This document shows, piece by piece, positions 9,160-17,457 of a stretch of DNA of 64,000 nt. Both the position numbers and the translations under genes were made by a program. Below the pieces are notes generated by a model. That model made no database searches. It was given only the letters and a program-made list of their open reading frames with translations, and was not told the DNA's origin. Source of the DNA: Solibacillus faecavium (GTDB taxonomy: Bacteria; Bacillota; Bacilli; Bacillales_A; Planococcaceae); NCBI RefSeq assembly GCF_014836905.1, contig NZ_JACSPZ010000001.1:124001-188000 (forward strand). Reading direction: 5' to 3'. How positions within the stretch are numbered: position 1 is the stretch's first letter; every line of letters starts with the position of its first letter.

Positions 9160-10137
9160 TCACCTTATCGTGACTAATTTGGAGGCGACAAGTACATCAT
9201 CTGCATATAAAAGCCAAACACCTCTATTTGAATCCTTAAGTCTTGAAATCTTTACGATGTGCTGGAAGTTTGGCCGTTCTTTCTTATGAAGAAGCATTTG
9301 TAATGGTTCATCTAGTTCTATCGACAATCCATTTGCATTGTATTTCCCTGTTTTCACAATTGTTTGCTGCTCAAAATTCTGGTCAATAAAATCCGCCAAA
9401 TTACGGTGGACATTCCAGTCATTTCCTTCATTAATCGTGACGACAACAAATGATTTTTGTTCCCGTTCGAAAAATGTTGCAAGTGTGCGCCCCGCTACTT
9501 TTGTATAACCAGTTTTCCCGGCAATTGCGCCAACTTTTTCATGCATAAGGCGGTGCTTATTTTTCCACTGTCTACCATCCGAAAAATGTTGTGTGGAAGC
9601 AATTTTCTTAAACTCCGGATTCTTCATCGCAATTTGCAGCATTTTAGCCGTATCATATGCAGAGGAAAGGTGGACTTCATTGTGTAACCCTGTTGGATTT
9701 GTAAATGTCGTTTCATGCAGACGGTAAAGCTGTGCCTTTTCATTCATTAGCTTCACAAAGCCTTCAACTGATCCACCAACATGTTCTGCCAATGCAGTAG
9801 CTGCATCATTTCCTGACTGCATCATTAAACCGTGTAGCAGATAGTCAATTGTATATGTCTCATTTTCAATTAAATAAATGGACGATCCTTCTACCATTGA
9901 AGCTTCCTTTGAAATAACCACTTCATCGGAAAGGTCACTATTCTCCAAAACAACTAATGCAGTCCAAATTTTAGTTAAGCTGGCTATCGGCAATCGGGCA
10001 TGCTCATTGACCCCCATTAATGTTCGGCCGTTTTCCGCATCAATGACAACATAGCTATTACCCGCAGCCTCAATTTGCGTAGAATTGCTAAATAATACAA
10101 ACAACATAACAATAGATACAAACCACTTTTTCAACAA
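9160..10137 (-). CDS. dacB: Serine D-Ala-D-Ala carboxypeptidase DacB (PBP5*)
   Basis: Low-molecular-weight penicillin-binding protein that trims peptidoglycan side chains; DacB acts on the spore cortex in Bacillus. There is an N-terminal signal peptide (LKKWFVSIVMLFVLFSNS), then the three active-site motifs: SLTK (in ARLPIASLTKIW), SGN (MMQSGNDAATAL) and KTG (IAGKTGYTKVAG). Length is 325 residues, somewhat short of 380-residue PBP5* proteins. It starts at a TTG behind AAGGAGTGA. The scpAB-dacB-rluB order matches B. subtilis, which favours DacB over DacF or DacA. Confidence 0.85.
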   Translation of the reverse strand: MLKKWFVSIVMLFVLFSNSTQIEAAGNSYVVIDAENGRTLMGVNEHARLPIASLTKIWTALVVLENSDLSDEVVISKEASMVEGSSIYLIENETYTIDYLLHGLMMQSGNDAATALAEHVGGSVEGFVKLMNEKAQLYRLHETTFTNPTGLHNEVHLSSAYDTAKMLQIAMKNPEFKKIASTQHFSDGRQWKNKHRLMHEKVGAIAGKTGYTKVAGRTLATFFEREQKSFVVVTINEGNDWNVHRNLADFIDQNFEQQTIVKTGKYNANGLSIELDEPLQMLLHKKERPNFQHIVKISRLKDSNRGVWLLYADDVLVASKLVTIR

Positions 10138-10146
10138 GTCACTCCT

Positions 10147-10734
10147 TTAATTTTGATTAAATGTTTCCTGGAACTTCGTTAAAAATAAATCTGTAGGCTG
10201 ATCATCTTCCTGATCGACTTCTTCCGGTAATGGCGGCAACTCATTAATATTTTTCAAACCAAAATAATTTAAAAATTCTTTTGTCGTTCCATATAAAATT
10301 GCACGCCCTGTCCCTTCAGCGCGCCCTACTTCCTGTACAAGTGCACGTGAAACTAACTTGGCTATTGGTCGTTCACTCTTCACACCCCGAATATTTTCCA
10401 GCTCGGCGCGTGTAATTGGCTGCTTATAAGCTATAATCGCCAATACTTCCAAAGAGGCTGCAGTTAATACTTGGTTTGTCGGATTTTCAATCAGCTTTTT
10501 CAATGTGTCGTTTACTTCTGGCTTTGTTGTTAATTGATAAGTACCAGCAAGTTGTTTTAAAGCGATTCCGCGTTTTTCATCATCATTGTACTGAGATTGA
10601 AGTTCGCTTAATCCTGCCTCTATATCCATTGCTTCCACTTCTATATATTGTGCCAGTTGTTTTATGGTCATACCTTCATCACCTGCTACGAATAACAGTG
10701 CTTCGATTCTACTCAGTAATTTGTTCGAATTCAT
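10147..10734 (-). CDS. scpB: Segregation and condensation protein ScpB
   Basis: Kleisin-associated subunit of the SMC-ScpAB condensin complex that organises newly replicated DNA. Two winged-helix regions are visible (RIEALLFVAGDEGMTIKQLA and the LEVLAIIAYKQPITRAEIE-like segment with IRGVKSERPIAKLV). The protein has 195 residues, as expected. The start overlaps the scpA end by 26 nt, a conserved coupling that keeps the two subunits in proportion. The acidic C-terminal tail is common in this family. Confidence 0.95.
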   Translation of the reverse strand: MNSNKLLSRIEALLFVAGDEGMTIKQLAQYIEVEAMDIEAGLSELQSQYNDDEKRGIALKQLAGTYQLTTKPEVNDTLKKLIENPTNQVLTAASLEVLAIIAYKQPITRAELENIRGVKSERPIAKLVSRALVQEVGRAEGTGRAILYGTTKEFLNYFGLKNINELPPLPEEVDQEDDQPTDLFLTKFQETFNQN

Positions 10735-11485
10735 CGTCTATGTCCTCCTTTTGCAGTAATACCGATAAATCATCGAAGTTGTTTTGTTGTTCGACAATAA
10801 CGATTTGGCGCTTCATCAATTCTAATAATGTTAAAAAGGTTAAGACAAGCATTGGTTTATCATCTGCTTCAAACAATTGTGTAAACATTACTCTTCCGCC
10901 TGAACTTTTCAAAATATTTACAACAGAGCGCATCTGGTCTTTTACAGAAATCTCCTGCCTTGCTACTCGTGTAGACAATGGCTTTCTCAATTGTTTACGG
11001 CGCATTAGTTTCTGAAACGCACTTAGCATGTCATAAACATTCACATTCTGATCAAAAAGCACCATTTGTTCATCTGGCATAAATTCGGATAAATCACTTG
11101 GCGCTTTTGTAAAGACTTGCCCGCGTTCTGTTTCCAACTCCTGAAGTTGTACAGCTGCTTCCTTATATTTTTTATATTCGATTAAACGAGCGACAAGCTC
11201 TTCACGGGGATCGGCTTCATCCACTTCGAGTTCCGCGGTATCGATCTCACCTTCGTTAATGGGAATAAGCATGCGGCTTTTAATAGCTAATAATGTAGCC
11301 GCCATTACTAAATATTCACTTGCTTCGTTTAATTCCAAAGTTTGCATCGCATGGATATGATCAATATACTGTTCTGTTAACTCCGACATCGGAATATCAT
11401 AGATATCAATTTCCAAGCGATGAATTAAATGTAATAATAAATCTAGCGGCCCACTAAAGGCATCCAGTTTCACTTCGTAAGACAT
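10709..11485 (-). CDS. scpA: Segregation and condensation protein ScpA (kleisin)
   Basis: Kleisin subunit that bridges the heads of the SMC dimer. The N-terminal motif VKLDAFSGPLDLLLHLIHR and the DIYDIPMSELTEQY segment are diagnostic, and a C-terminal winged helix (FTQLFEADDKPMLVLTFLTL) follows an acidic linker. Its 258 residues are in line with the family. It overlaps scpB and forms the same transcription unit. Confidence 0.95.
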   Translation of the reverse strand: MSYEVKLDAFSGPLDLLLHLIHRLEIDIYDIPMSELTEQYIDHIHAMQTLELNEASEYLVMAATLLAIKSRMLIPINEGEIDTAELEVDEADPREELVARLIEYKKYKEAAVQLQELETERGQVFTKAPSDLSEFMPDEQMVLFDQNVNVYDMLSAFQKLMRRKQLRKPLSTRVARQEISVKDQMRSVVNILKSSGGRVMFTQLFEADDKPMLVLTFLTLLELMKRQIVIVEQQNNFDDLSVLLQKEDIDDEFEQITE

Positions 11486-11687
11486 AAAATACCACCTATC
11501 CTAATCAATTGCGCCTCGATTGCTTTTCAGGAAAAAATATAATGCTGGAAAAGTTGAACCGAAATTTATCATAAATATGTAAATTAAGCTATAATTGAAA
11601 TTTGCATTTACTAGTTATTTTTATTCGACACGGTTCTACAAATTAAAGCAGAACCTATTTAATTAGTATAGATGAAAGGAGAACACA

Positions 11688-12191
11688 ATGCATCCTTTGT
11701 TTCACCCACTGTTTATCGATTATTGTGCATATTTTAATGGCAATGAGGACTACTTTGAATGTCATGAAGTATTGGAAGAGTATTGGAAAGAGATTGCCCC
11801 AAAAGAAAAGTTTCATCCGCTTGTTGGCTATGTACAACTTGCGACAAGTATGTACCATTGGCGAAGGGAAAACTATAATGGTGCAACACGTATGATGAGT
11901 AAAGCAGTCTTAAACTTTGAAAAAAATAGAGATAGCCCATTTTTCGATTACATTGATTTCAAGGAACTCCTTACAGTTATGAAAAATAGACTGCGAAAAA
12001 TGCAGACAAATGAACCGTTTCTGAAATTTACACTACCTCTTGAAAACGAGCAGCTTCAAACATTAGTTCAACAAAAAATAAGTATATGTACGCCTATGGA
12101 CGCACACTTTATTTTCAATAAACATATGCTTCGAGACCGTACAGAAATACTTGAAGCAAGACAAATAAAAAAAAGAAGTCGACTGAACTAG
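11688..12191 (+). CDS. DUF309 family protein (YpuF-like)
   Basis: Small all-helical protein of the DUF309 family. The signature is the segment NGNEDYFECHEVLEEYWKE near residues 17-36, followed by HPLVGYVQLATSMYHWRR. The biochemical role is unknown. It has 167 residues and starts behind AAAGGAGAAC. It is transcribed opposite to scpA and converges with ribT across a shared hairpin. The equivalent B. subtilis gene, ypuF, occupies the same slot between scpA and ribT, so this is a conserved local gene rather than an insertion. Confidence 0.85.
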   Translation: MHPLFHPLFIDYCAYFNGNEDYFECHEVLEEYWKEIAPKEKFHPLVGYVQLATSMYHWRRENYNGATRMMSKAVLNFEKNRDSPFFDYIDFKELLTVMKNRLRKMQTNEPFLKFTLPLENEQLQTLVQQKISICTPMDAHFIFNKHMLRDRTEILEARQIKKRSRLN

Positions 12192-12206
12192 TCGGCTTCT
12201 TTTAAT
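12168..12206. terminator. Bidirectional terminator between the DUF309 gene and ribT
   Basis: AAGAAGTCGACT (12173-12184) pairs with AGTCGGCTTCTT (12190-12201), with A-tracts and T-tracts on both sides. The hairpin spans the stop codons of both convergent genes. Confidence 0.75.
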
Positions 12207-12547
12207 ATAGTTATACACTTTTGGACAAATGCACTTGTATCTTCGTTTGGCTGAATATTTTTGAATCCCATCTCTTGGAGCTGACGCAGCATTGTTAATG
12301 CAATACCTTCTCCACGATAGGATGGAATGACAGTAATATGTTGAATTGTTGTAGTATCATCCTCTTCCGCAATTCCTACTGCCCCCACATATTCTTCACC
12401 TTTTTTCCATAAAAAAAGTGTCCAATTTTCATTTTGCTCATAGTGATGAATGGTCTCCATTAAACGTTTAATGTCTTTTTCCTGAGGCATTAACGAAATT
12501 AATCCCATTGCAATCTTTTCAAGTGCTTTTTTATATCTTACTAACAT
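12188..12547 (-). CDS. ribT: GNAT-family acetyltransferase RibT
   Basis: Small GNAT-fold protein of 119 residues. It has the opening LVRYKKALEKIAMGLISLMP that is characteristic of RibT and the acetyl-CoA loop IPSYRGEGIALTML. In B. subtilis ribT is the last gene of the riboflavin operon; its substrate is not established. Here no other rib gene lies beside it, but its neighbour order (scpA, ypuF, ribT) is kept. The ends of ribT and the DUF309 gene overlap by 4 nt on opposite strands. Confidence 0.85.
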   Translation of the reverse strand: MLVRYKKALEKIAMGLISLMPQEKDIKRLMETIHHYEQNENWTLFLWKKGEEYVGAVGIAEEDDTTTIQHITVIPSYRGEGIALTMLRQLQEMGFKNIQPNEDTSAFVQKCITILKEAD

Positions 12548-12704
12548 TTTAACATTCCCTCAATTCTACCATTGCAAATCCTAACAAAAGTCCAGTGGAA
12601 ATGCAATAACACAATTTTCCAACGTCTAATGTAAAAGGCACTTATACTAGTTTGAGAATTTGTAAATAAATGGACTAATAATATAAATGAAAAGGAGTGA
12701 CCAA

Positions 12705-12818
12705 ATGATAATTCCTATTAACAGGCCGAAACCCCATTTCGCTTGCTTCGATAATTTCAACGATTATTCACCCTTTACCAATGTTAACGGCAGATCATTT
12801 ACTACAAGATTCTCGTAG
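12705..12818 (+). CDS. Possible 37-codon small protein convergent with lysA
   Basis: An ATG at 12705 follows a strong ribosome binding site (AAAGGAGTGA, 5-6 nt spacing). The frame runs 37 codons to a TAG inside the lysA 3' end on the other strand. It reads MIIPINRPKPHFACFDNF and then ends in NGRSFTTRFS. A loose promoter (TTGAGA, 18 nt, TAATAA) lies upstream. I recognise no homologue. The second half is constrained by being antisense to lysA, so only the first 20 codons are independent evidence. It could instead be a chance frame. Confidence 0.3.
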   Translation: MIIPINRPKPHFACFDNFNDYSPFTNVNGRSFTTRFS

Positions 12819-14083
12819 CTTTCTCGCTTAATTGCAAGTTGATGCACACCATTTTCGACGAATACTACTGCTGGTCTAGGAACACGGTTGTAGTTCGAGG
12901 CCATTGAATAGCCATATGCACCTGTACAGAACATTGCTAAAATATCGCCAGTTTCTGCATTTTGCAATGCTGCATCAATAATTAACTTATCCCCTGACTC
13001 ACATAATTTCCCTGCAACAGTATATGTATTTGTTTTAGCTTCATTAGCTCTGTTCGCAATAACCGCCTCATATTTCGCATCATATAGTGCAGGGCGGATA
13101 TTATCGCTCATACCACCATCGACTGCAATATATTCACGCACACCCGGTACTGTCTTTTGTGATCCTACTGTATAAAGAGAAGTACCCGCATCCCCTACTA
13201 AAGAACGACCTGGCTCAATCCAAATTTCAGGCATTGCCAAATTGAGTTTTGTACTTTCAGCTTTTACTGTCTGTATCATATCCGCTACATATTCATGGGG
13301 CTCTAGTGGCTTGTCCTCTTCTGTATATCGGATTCCAAAGCCGCCGCCTAGATTTAATACTTGTGCTTCAAATGCAAATTGTTCTTTCCATGCACCCATT
13401 TTTTGCATTACTTTACCCGCTGCCAAACTGAAGCCTTCTGTTTCAAAAATTTGAGAGCCGATGTGGCAATGTAAACCTAATAGTTCGATATTTTCATCAT
13501 ATACTACTTGTTTAAATGCCTCATCAGCTTGTCCGTTATTTAAATCAAAGCCAAATTTAGAATCGGCTTGACCCGTAGTAATAAAGTCATGTGTATGTGC
13601 TTCAACACCTGGTGTCACGCGTAATAGAATTTTCATTTTTTGATTTCGCTGTTTTGACATCTCTTTAAGTAATGAGATTTCATAAAAGTTATCTACAACG
13701 ATACAGCCAATTCCTGTTTCAAATGCCAACTCAAGTTCAGCAACTGATTTATTGTTCCCATGGAAGTGAATGCGTTCTGCCGGGAAACCTGCTTGAATTG
13801 CCGTATAAAGCTCCCCGCCTGATACAACATCCAAAGATAGGTTTTCCTGAGCTGCCAACTGATAGGCTGCAACACAGGCAAATGCCTTTGATGCATATGC
13901 AACTTGTGCTTTTACACCGAGATTTTCAAATGTATCGATAAAGCCGCGTGCCCGTTTACGAATAAGCGCTGTATCATAAATGAAAAGAGGTGTACCATAT
14001 TGTTCGGCCAACTCAATTGTATCTATACCGCCTATTGTTAAATGGCCTTGTTCATTAATTTGCTGTGTACCATATAAGTGCAT
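12764..14083 (-). CDS. lysA: Diaminopimelate decarboxylase LysA
   Basis: PLP enzyme of the alanine-racemase-fold III group that decarboxylates meso-diaminopimelate to L-lysine, the last step of lysine biosynthesis. The PLP lysine is in VAYASKAFACVAAYQ near residue 66, the glycine loop is NLGGGFGIRY, and the substrate/PLP motifs EPGRSLVGDAG and CESGDKL follow. The length of 439 is typical. The gene lies beside spoVAF as in B. subtilis, where lysine supply and diaminopimelate/dipicolinate use meet at sporulation. Confidence 0.96.
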   Translation of the reverse strand: MHLYGTQQINEQGHLTIGGIDTIELAEQYGTPLFIYDTALIRKRARGFIDTFENLGVKAQVAYASKAFACVAAYQLAAQENLSLDVVSGGELYTAIQAGFPAERIHFHGNNKSVAELELAFETGIGCIVVDNFYEISLLKEMSKQRNQKMKILLRVTPGVEAHTHDFITTGQADSKFGFDLNNGQADEAFKQVVYDENIELLGLHCHIGSQIFETEGFSLAAGKVMQKMGAWKEQFAFEAQVLNLGGGFGIRYTEEDKPLEPHEYVADMIQTVKAESTKLNLAMPEIWIEPGRSLVGDAGTSLYTVGSQKTVPGVREYIAVDGGMSDNIRPALYDAKYEAVIANRANEAKTNTYTVAGKLCESGDKLIIDAALQNAETGDILAMFCTGAYGYSMASNYNRVPRPAVVFVENGVHQLAIKRESYENLVVNDLPLTLVKGE

Positions 14084-14185
14084 CGTGTTCTCCCCTAACT
14101 ATAGCTTGTTCGAGCTAATATTCTCAAAAATCAAATATATCATATGAGAACTTTAACATAGGAGACTTACTGATGCAATGTGCGT

Positions 14186-15628
14186 TCAAACTCGTTTTCG
14201 CTGTTTGGCGCCTACTACAAATGGTCTAAGCGCGTCCTGCGACATTGGTGTTCGAATAATGACACGGGCAAATGCTTTCGGGAAAAACGGAACAAGTGGC
14301 CATAAATATGGAACTTTCATCGGTTTTAATGAACATAAATATGTGAAAATAATAAAGATTCCTATAAAGAATCCAGTTACACCAAACAATGCGGTTGCCG
14401 CTAAAAGCGCTAATCGGAATACCTTCACGGAAATACTCAACTCGTAGTTTGGAATGGCAAACGTAAAAATAGCCGTAACTGCGGTATATAATACTACTTC
14501 ACTTGAAAATAGTCCTACATCAATCGCAATTTGCCCGATGATGATACCGGCAATTAAACCCATTGCAGTTGATAAAGGGGTAGGCGTATGAATTGCTGCA
14601 ATTCGCAAATATTCAATACCGATATCCGCAAATAATATTTGCAGGAATATAGGGATTTGACCCTTTTCATTTATCCCGATAAAGGCTAAGCTATCGGGGA
14701 GTAAATCCGGATGTGTAACGAGTAAATACCAAAAAGGAAGTAAAAGAAAGCTTAAAATGACTGCTCCAAAACGAAGGAACCGCATCATCGTCCCAACTAA
14801 CGGTGCCTGCCGATATTCTTCAGCATGCTGCAGCAGATGGAACATAGTTACAGGAATGAGCATTACGGAAGGCGATGTATCTACCATAATTGCAATATGT
14901 CCTTCTAATACATGAGCTGCGACAATATCCGGACGCTCGGTATAACGCACGAAAGGCAATGGATGGAATTTTTGCTTAAACAGCCATTCCTCTAATGATT
15001 TATCACTCATCGTTAAACCATCATGTTGAATTTGCTCTAGCCTTTCGATCAACCACTTCAAATGAGACTCATTAACCAAATCACTCATATAGGAAAGAAC
15101 AACATCTGTTTGCCCGTATGTTGAAACATGATGCATTTCAAATCTTAGCTTTTCGCTTCTTATTCTACGACGGATTAATGCCGTATTTGTAATAATATTT
15201 TCAGAAAAACCATCCCTGGATCCACGGATTACTTTTTCGTTATCCGGTTCTTCCGGGCTACGGCCAGGATAATTGCGGAATTCCGCTAAATAGCAATAGC
15301 CGCTTTCCGTAACAAAACCTACATTTCCACTTAAAACTCCGAGCATAAAAGCATCAATTGATGTTGCATCTTCTTTACCGTGATAATTAAAATGGTAGTG
15401 GAAGTAATCTGGTTCGTCATCAATTTCCTCTTCTTGATCCCACTGAGTATTGGCAAGCATCTCAGCTAAACTTTCTCCATTTACTAGACCACTTACGTAT
15501 ACGATAAGCGTTGGTAAATTCTTAATCGTAATGTCTTTTACACACAGGTCAAATGTTTTGCCTGTATCGAACTGGGATTCAAAATAACCTTTTGCGATAT
15601 CTTTAGATGTAAAAAGCTGATTCGTCAT
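14186..15628 (-). CDS. spoVAF: Spore germination protein SpoVAF (GerA family)
   Basis: Integral membrane protein of the GerA/SpoVAF family. An N-terminal soluble domain (about residues 1-280, with the NPxEP-like segment GRSPEEPDNEKVIRGSRDGF that is typical of GerA proteins) is followed by about five membrane helices. SpoVAF resides in the spore inner membrane and forms a complex that amplifies commitment to germination. The length of 480 fits. The gene starts 4 nt inside the sigF end, so it is co-transcribed late in the spoIIA operon. The other spoVA genes are not in this window. Confidence 0.93.
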   Translation of the reverse strand: MTNQLFTSKDIAKGYFESQFDTGKTFDLCVKDITIKNLPTLIVYVSGLVNGESLAEMLANTQWDQEEEIDDEPDYFHYHFNYHGKEDATSIDAFMLGVLSGNVGFVTESGYCYLAEFRNYPGRSPEEPDNEKVIRGSRDGFSENIITNTALIRRRIRSEKLRFEMHHVSTYGQTDVVLSYMSDLVNESHLKWLIERLEQIQHDGLTMSDKSLEEWLFKQKFHPLPFVRYTERPDIVAAHVLEGHIAIMVDTSPSVMLIPVTMFHLLQHAEEYRQAPLVGTMMRFLRFGAVILSFLLLPFWYLLVTHPDLLPDSLAFIGINEKGQIPIFLQILFADIGIEYLRIAAIHTPTPLSTAMGLIAGIIIGQIAIDVGLFSSEVVLYTAVTAIFTFAIPNYELSISVKVFRLALLAATALFGVTGFFIGIFIIFTYLCSLKPMKVPYLWPLVPFFPKAFARVIIRTPMSQDALRPFVVGAKQRKRV

Positions 15629-16404
15629 TTTTTCACCGGCTTACTCATAGTTGATAATTCCATCCAGGTTTTCAATTGGGCCAATATTTTCTTTTCCAAC
15701 CTAGACACTTGTACTTGTGAAATTCCGAGACGATCGGCAATTTCCGTTTGTGTCAAATCTAAATAGTAGCGGAAATAAATAATGGACTGCTCTCGTTTCC
15801 CTAAGCGTTTTAGCATGTCTTTTAATGGTACATAGTCAAATGCAAGCTCGGATTTATCATCCCGCATTTGATCCATCAAAGTAATGGAATCACCATCGTT
15901 TTCAAATAGCTGATCATGCAAACTTGCCGGGTCACGCATTGCATCTGTCGCCAATAAAATATCATCTTGTGATACTTGAAGTATTTCCGCTAGCTCTGCG
16001 ATAGATGGCGGCTTTTCATTTGTCTTTAAATAATCATCCGTTGCATGCCGAATTTTAAAATTCAACTCTCGGATGGATCGACTCACTTTTACCATACCGT
16101 CATCTCTTAAAAAGCGTTGAATCTCTCCAATAATCATTGGTACTGCATACGTAGAAAACTTTACTTCATAGGACAAGTCGAATTTATCAATCGATTTCAT
16201 TAAGCCAATACAGCCTATTTGAAATAAATCTTCCAGCTCAACCCCTCTTGATGCAAAGCGTTGAACGATAGACCAAACAAGTCTAGTATTTCCTTCAATC
16301 ATCGTTTTTCTCGCAAGTTGATCTCCATCTTGTGACTTTGCGATTAACTCGCGCATATACGCTTGTGTTAATAACGTTTCAGATGACTGTTCGATGTTCC
16401 CCAT
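15625..16404 (-). CDS. sigF: Forespore RNA polymerase sigma factor SigF
   Basis: Sigma-70 family factor of the sporulation/flagellar group. Region 2 (ELEDLFQIGCIGLMKSIDKFD and FSTYAVPMIIGEIQRFLRDD), region 3 (VSRSIRELNFKI) and region 4 (LTQTEIADRLGISQVQVSRLEKKIL) are all present. It is the first compartment-specific factor, acting in the forespore after release from SpoIIAB. The length is 259 residues. It is the third gene of the spoIIAA-spoIIAB-sigF operon and overlaps spoVAF. Confidence 0.97.
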   Translation of the reverse strand: MGNIEQSSETLLTQAYMRELIAKSQDGDQLARKTMIEGNTRLVWSIVQRFASRGVELEDLFQIGCIGLMKSIDKFDLSYEVKFSTYAVPMIIGEIQRFLRDDGMVKVSRSIRELNFKIRHATDDYLKTNEKPPSIAELAEILQVSQDDILLATDAMRDPASLHDQLFENDGDSITLMDQMRDDKSELAFDYVPLKDMLKRLGKREQSIIYFRYYLDLTQTEIADRLGISQVQVSRLEKKILAQLKTWMELSTMSKPVKK

Positions 16405-16416
16405 CCCCTTATTTCG

Positions 16417-16857
16417 TTATGTCACGAGTGTCTGTATTGGCAAAATTTGCTTTGTAAATGTCACGATTGTCCCTTGTCCTATCACGGATTCCACTTGTAA
16501 AAAATCCGAGAAGCTTTCCATAATCGTAAAGCCCATTCCAGATCTTTCAAGCTCCGGCTTTGTTGTAAATAGTGGTTCGCGTGCTTCTTCAATATTTTCA
16601 ATACCGCAGCCCTCGTCCTTAATTGTTACGCTAATTTCCGCGCCGTACCTTACTGCATAAACAGTTACAATCCCATTTGGATTGTTTGCATATCCATGAA
16701 TAATAGCATTCGATACGGCTTCAGATACGATGGTTTTACATTCTGATAGTTCTTCAATTGTCGGATCAAGTTGCGCCATAAAGCTTGTAACTGCAATACG
16801 CGCTAAAGCTTCATTTTCACTACGCGCTAAAAAAGTTAGCGTCATTTCGTTATCCAT
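16417..16857 (-). CDS. spoIIAB: Anti-sigma F factor and SpoIIAA kinase SpoIIAB
   Basis: GHKL-fold protein that binds and inhibits sigma-F and phosphorylates SpoIIAA. ATP-binding boxes are visible: the N box [16 protein letters not shown]-like segment, G1 in [11 protein letters not shown] and the G2 loop in [13 protein letters not shown]. The start at ATG 16857, behind GAGGGGG at 7 nt, gives 146 residues, exactly the size of B. subtilis SpoIIAB; an upstream in-frame TTG is less likely. The gene lies between spoIIAA and sigF. Confidence 0.97.
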   Translation of the reverse strand: MDNEMTLTFLARSENEALARIAVTSFMAQLDPTIEELSECKTIVSEAVSNAIIHGYANNPNGIVTVYAVRYGAEISVTIKDEGCGIENIEEAREPLFTTKPELERSGMGFTIMESFSDFLQVESVIGQGTIVTFTKQILPIQTLVT

Positions 16858-17204
16858 TGACAATCCCCCTCGCTGTGTAAAATAACTTGCTGTTCAGATG
16901 CAAATTGTACGCAATTTCCTAACCCTGAATATTGAAAGATTTTTTGCATCGTTTTTGATGGATTTAAGAGTATCGTTTCCCCATCGACTGCTCGAAGTTC
17001 TCGCATTCTGCCAAGCACTAACCCAATACCGGAACTGTCCATAAAATTTAAATGTTCTAAATTCCAAACGAGCAGCTTTACATTTCCTTGTAAAATTGCT
17101 TTTGATATATGTGTTCTCACTTTTTCTGTTTCATGATGATCCAGTTCACCGAAAAGTTGGACAATCAAAATATCATTTGGATACATTGTTAAATTAAAAT
17201 TCAA
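16842..17204 (-). CDS. spoIIAA: Anti-anti-sigma factor SpoIIAA
   Basis: STAS-domain protein that frees sigma-F by binding SpoIIAB when dephosphorylated. The phosphorylation site lies in [14 protein letters not shown], with serine 58 after D56-S57. It has 120 residues from a TTG start behind GGAGG at 8 nt. It is the first gene of the operon and sits 25 nt after a sigma-H-type promoter. In B. subtilis dacF precedes it in the same unit; here dacF is absent and the upstream neighbour is a SulP transporter with its own terminator. Confidence 0.96.
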   Translation of the reverse strand: MNFNLTMYPNDILIVQLFGELDHHETEKVRTHISKAILQGNVKLLVWNLEHLNFMDSSGIGLVLGRMRELRAVDGETILLNPSKTMQKIFQYSGLGNCVQFASEQQVILHSEGDCQWITK

Positions 17205-17228
17205 CTACATCGCCTCCTTCTAGAATGC

Positions 17229-17257
17229 AAATTCGGCAAGGTCAGATGATTTCCTTT
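17229..17257 (-). promoter_or_regulatory. Sigma-H-type promoter of the spoIIA operon
   Basis: The minus strand reads AAAGGAAAT, 11 nt, GCCGAATTT. This matches the sigma-H consensus (AGGA-A/T-A/T-T and GAAT) expected for spoIIA. Confidence 0.7.
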
Positions 17258-17357
17258 CCACCTGACAAAACTAGTGTTTATTCGTTATAAGTAGTGCTCA
17301 TGCGACAACTGATTTTAGTATAGGTATTACATTTCATTTTTAATCATTCATAGTACG

Positions 17358-17400
17358 AAAAAAGAGACTAAGTAGAAAGTTAATCTTTCTGCTTAGTCTC
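17358..17400 (-). terminator. Terminator of the SulP gene
   Basis: A 16-bp stem (17364-17379 with 17385-17400, one mismatch) is followed on the minus strand by TTTTTTCG. It insulates the spoIIA promoter from read-through. Confidence 0.85.
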
Positions 17401-17457
17401 TCATTACATATTCATAGTAAAAATATTTGGACAGCTGTTACCCATCAGATCCCCCTG

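Noticed and set aside
10476-11015. 179-codon frame on the plus strand
   Set aside because: Lies opposite scpA/scpB, which have strong family signatures; low-complexity composition.
14084-14185. Lysine riboswitch before lysA
   Set aside because: The interval is too short and lacks lysine-aptamer motifs.
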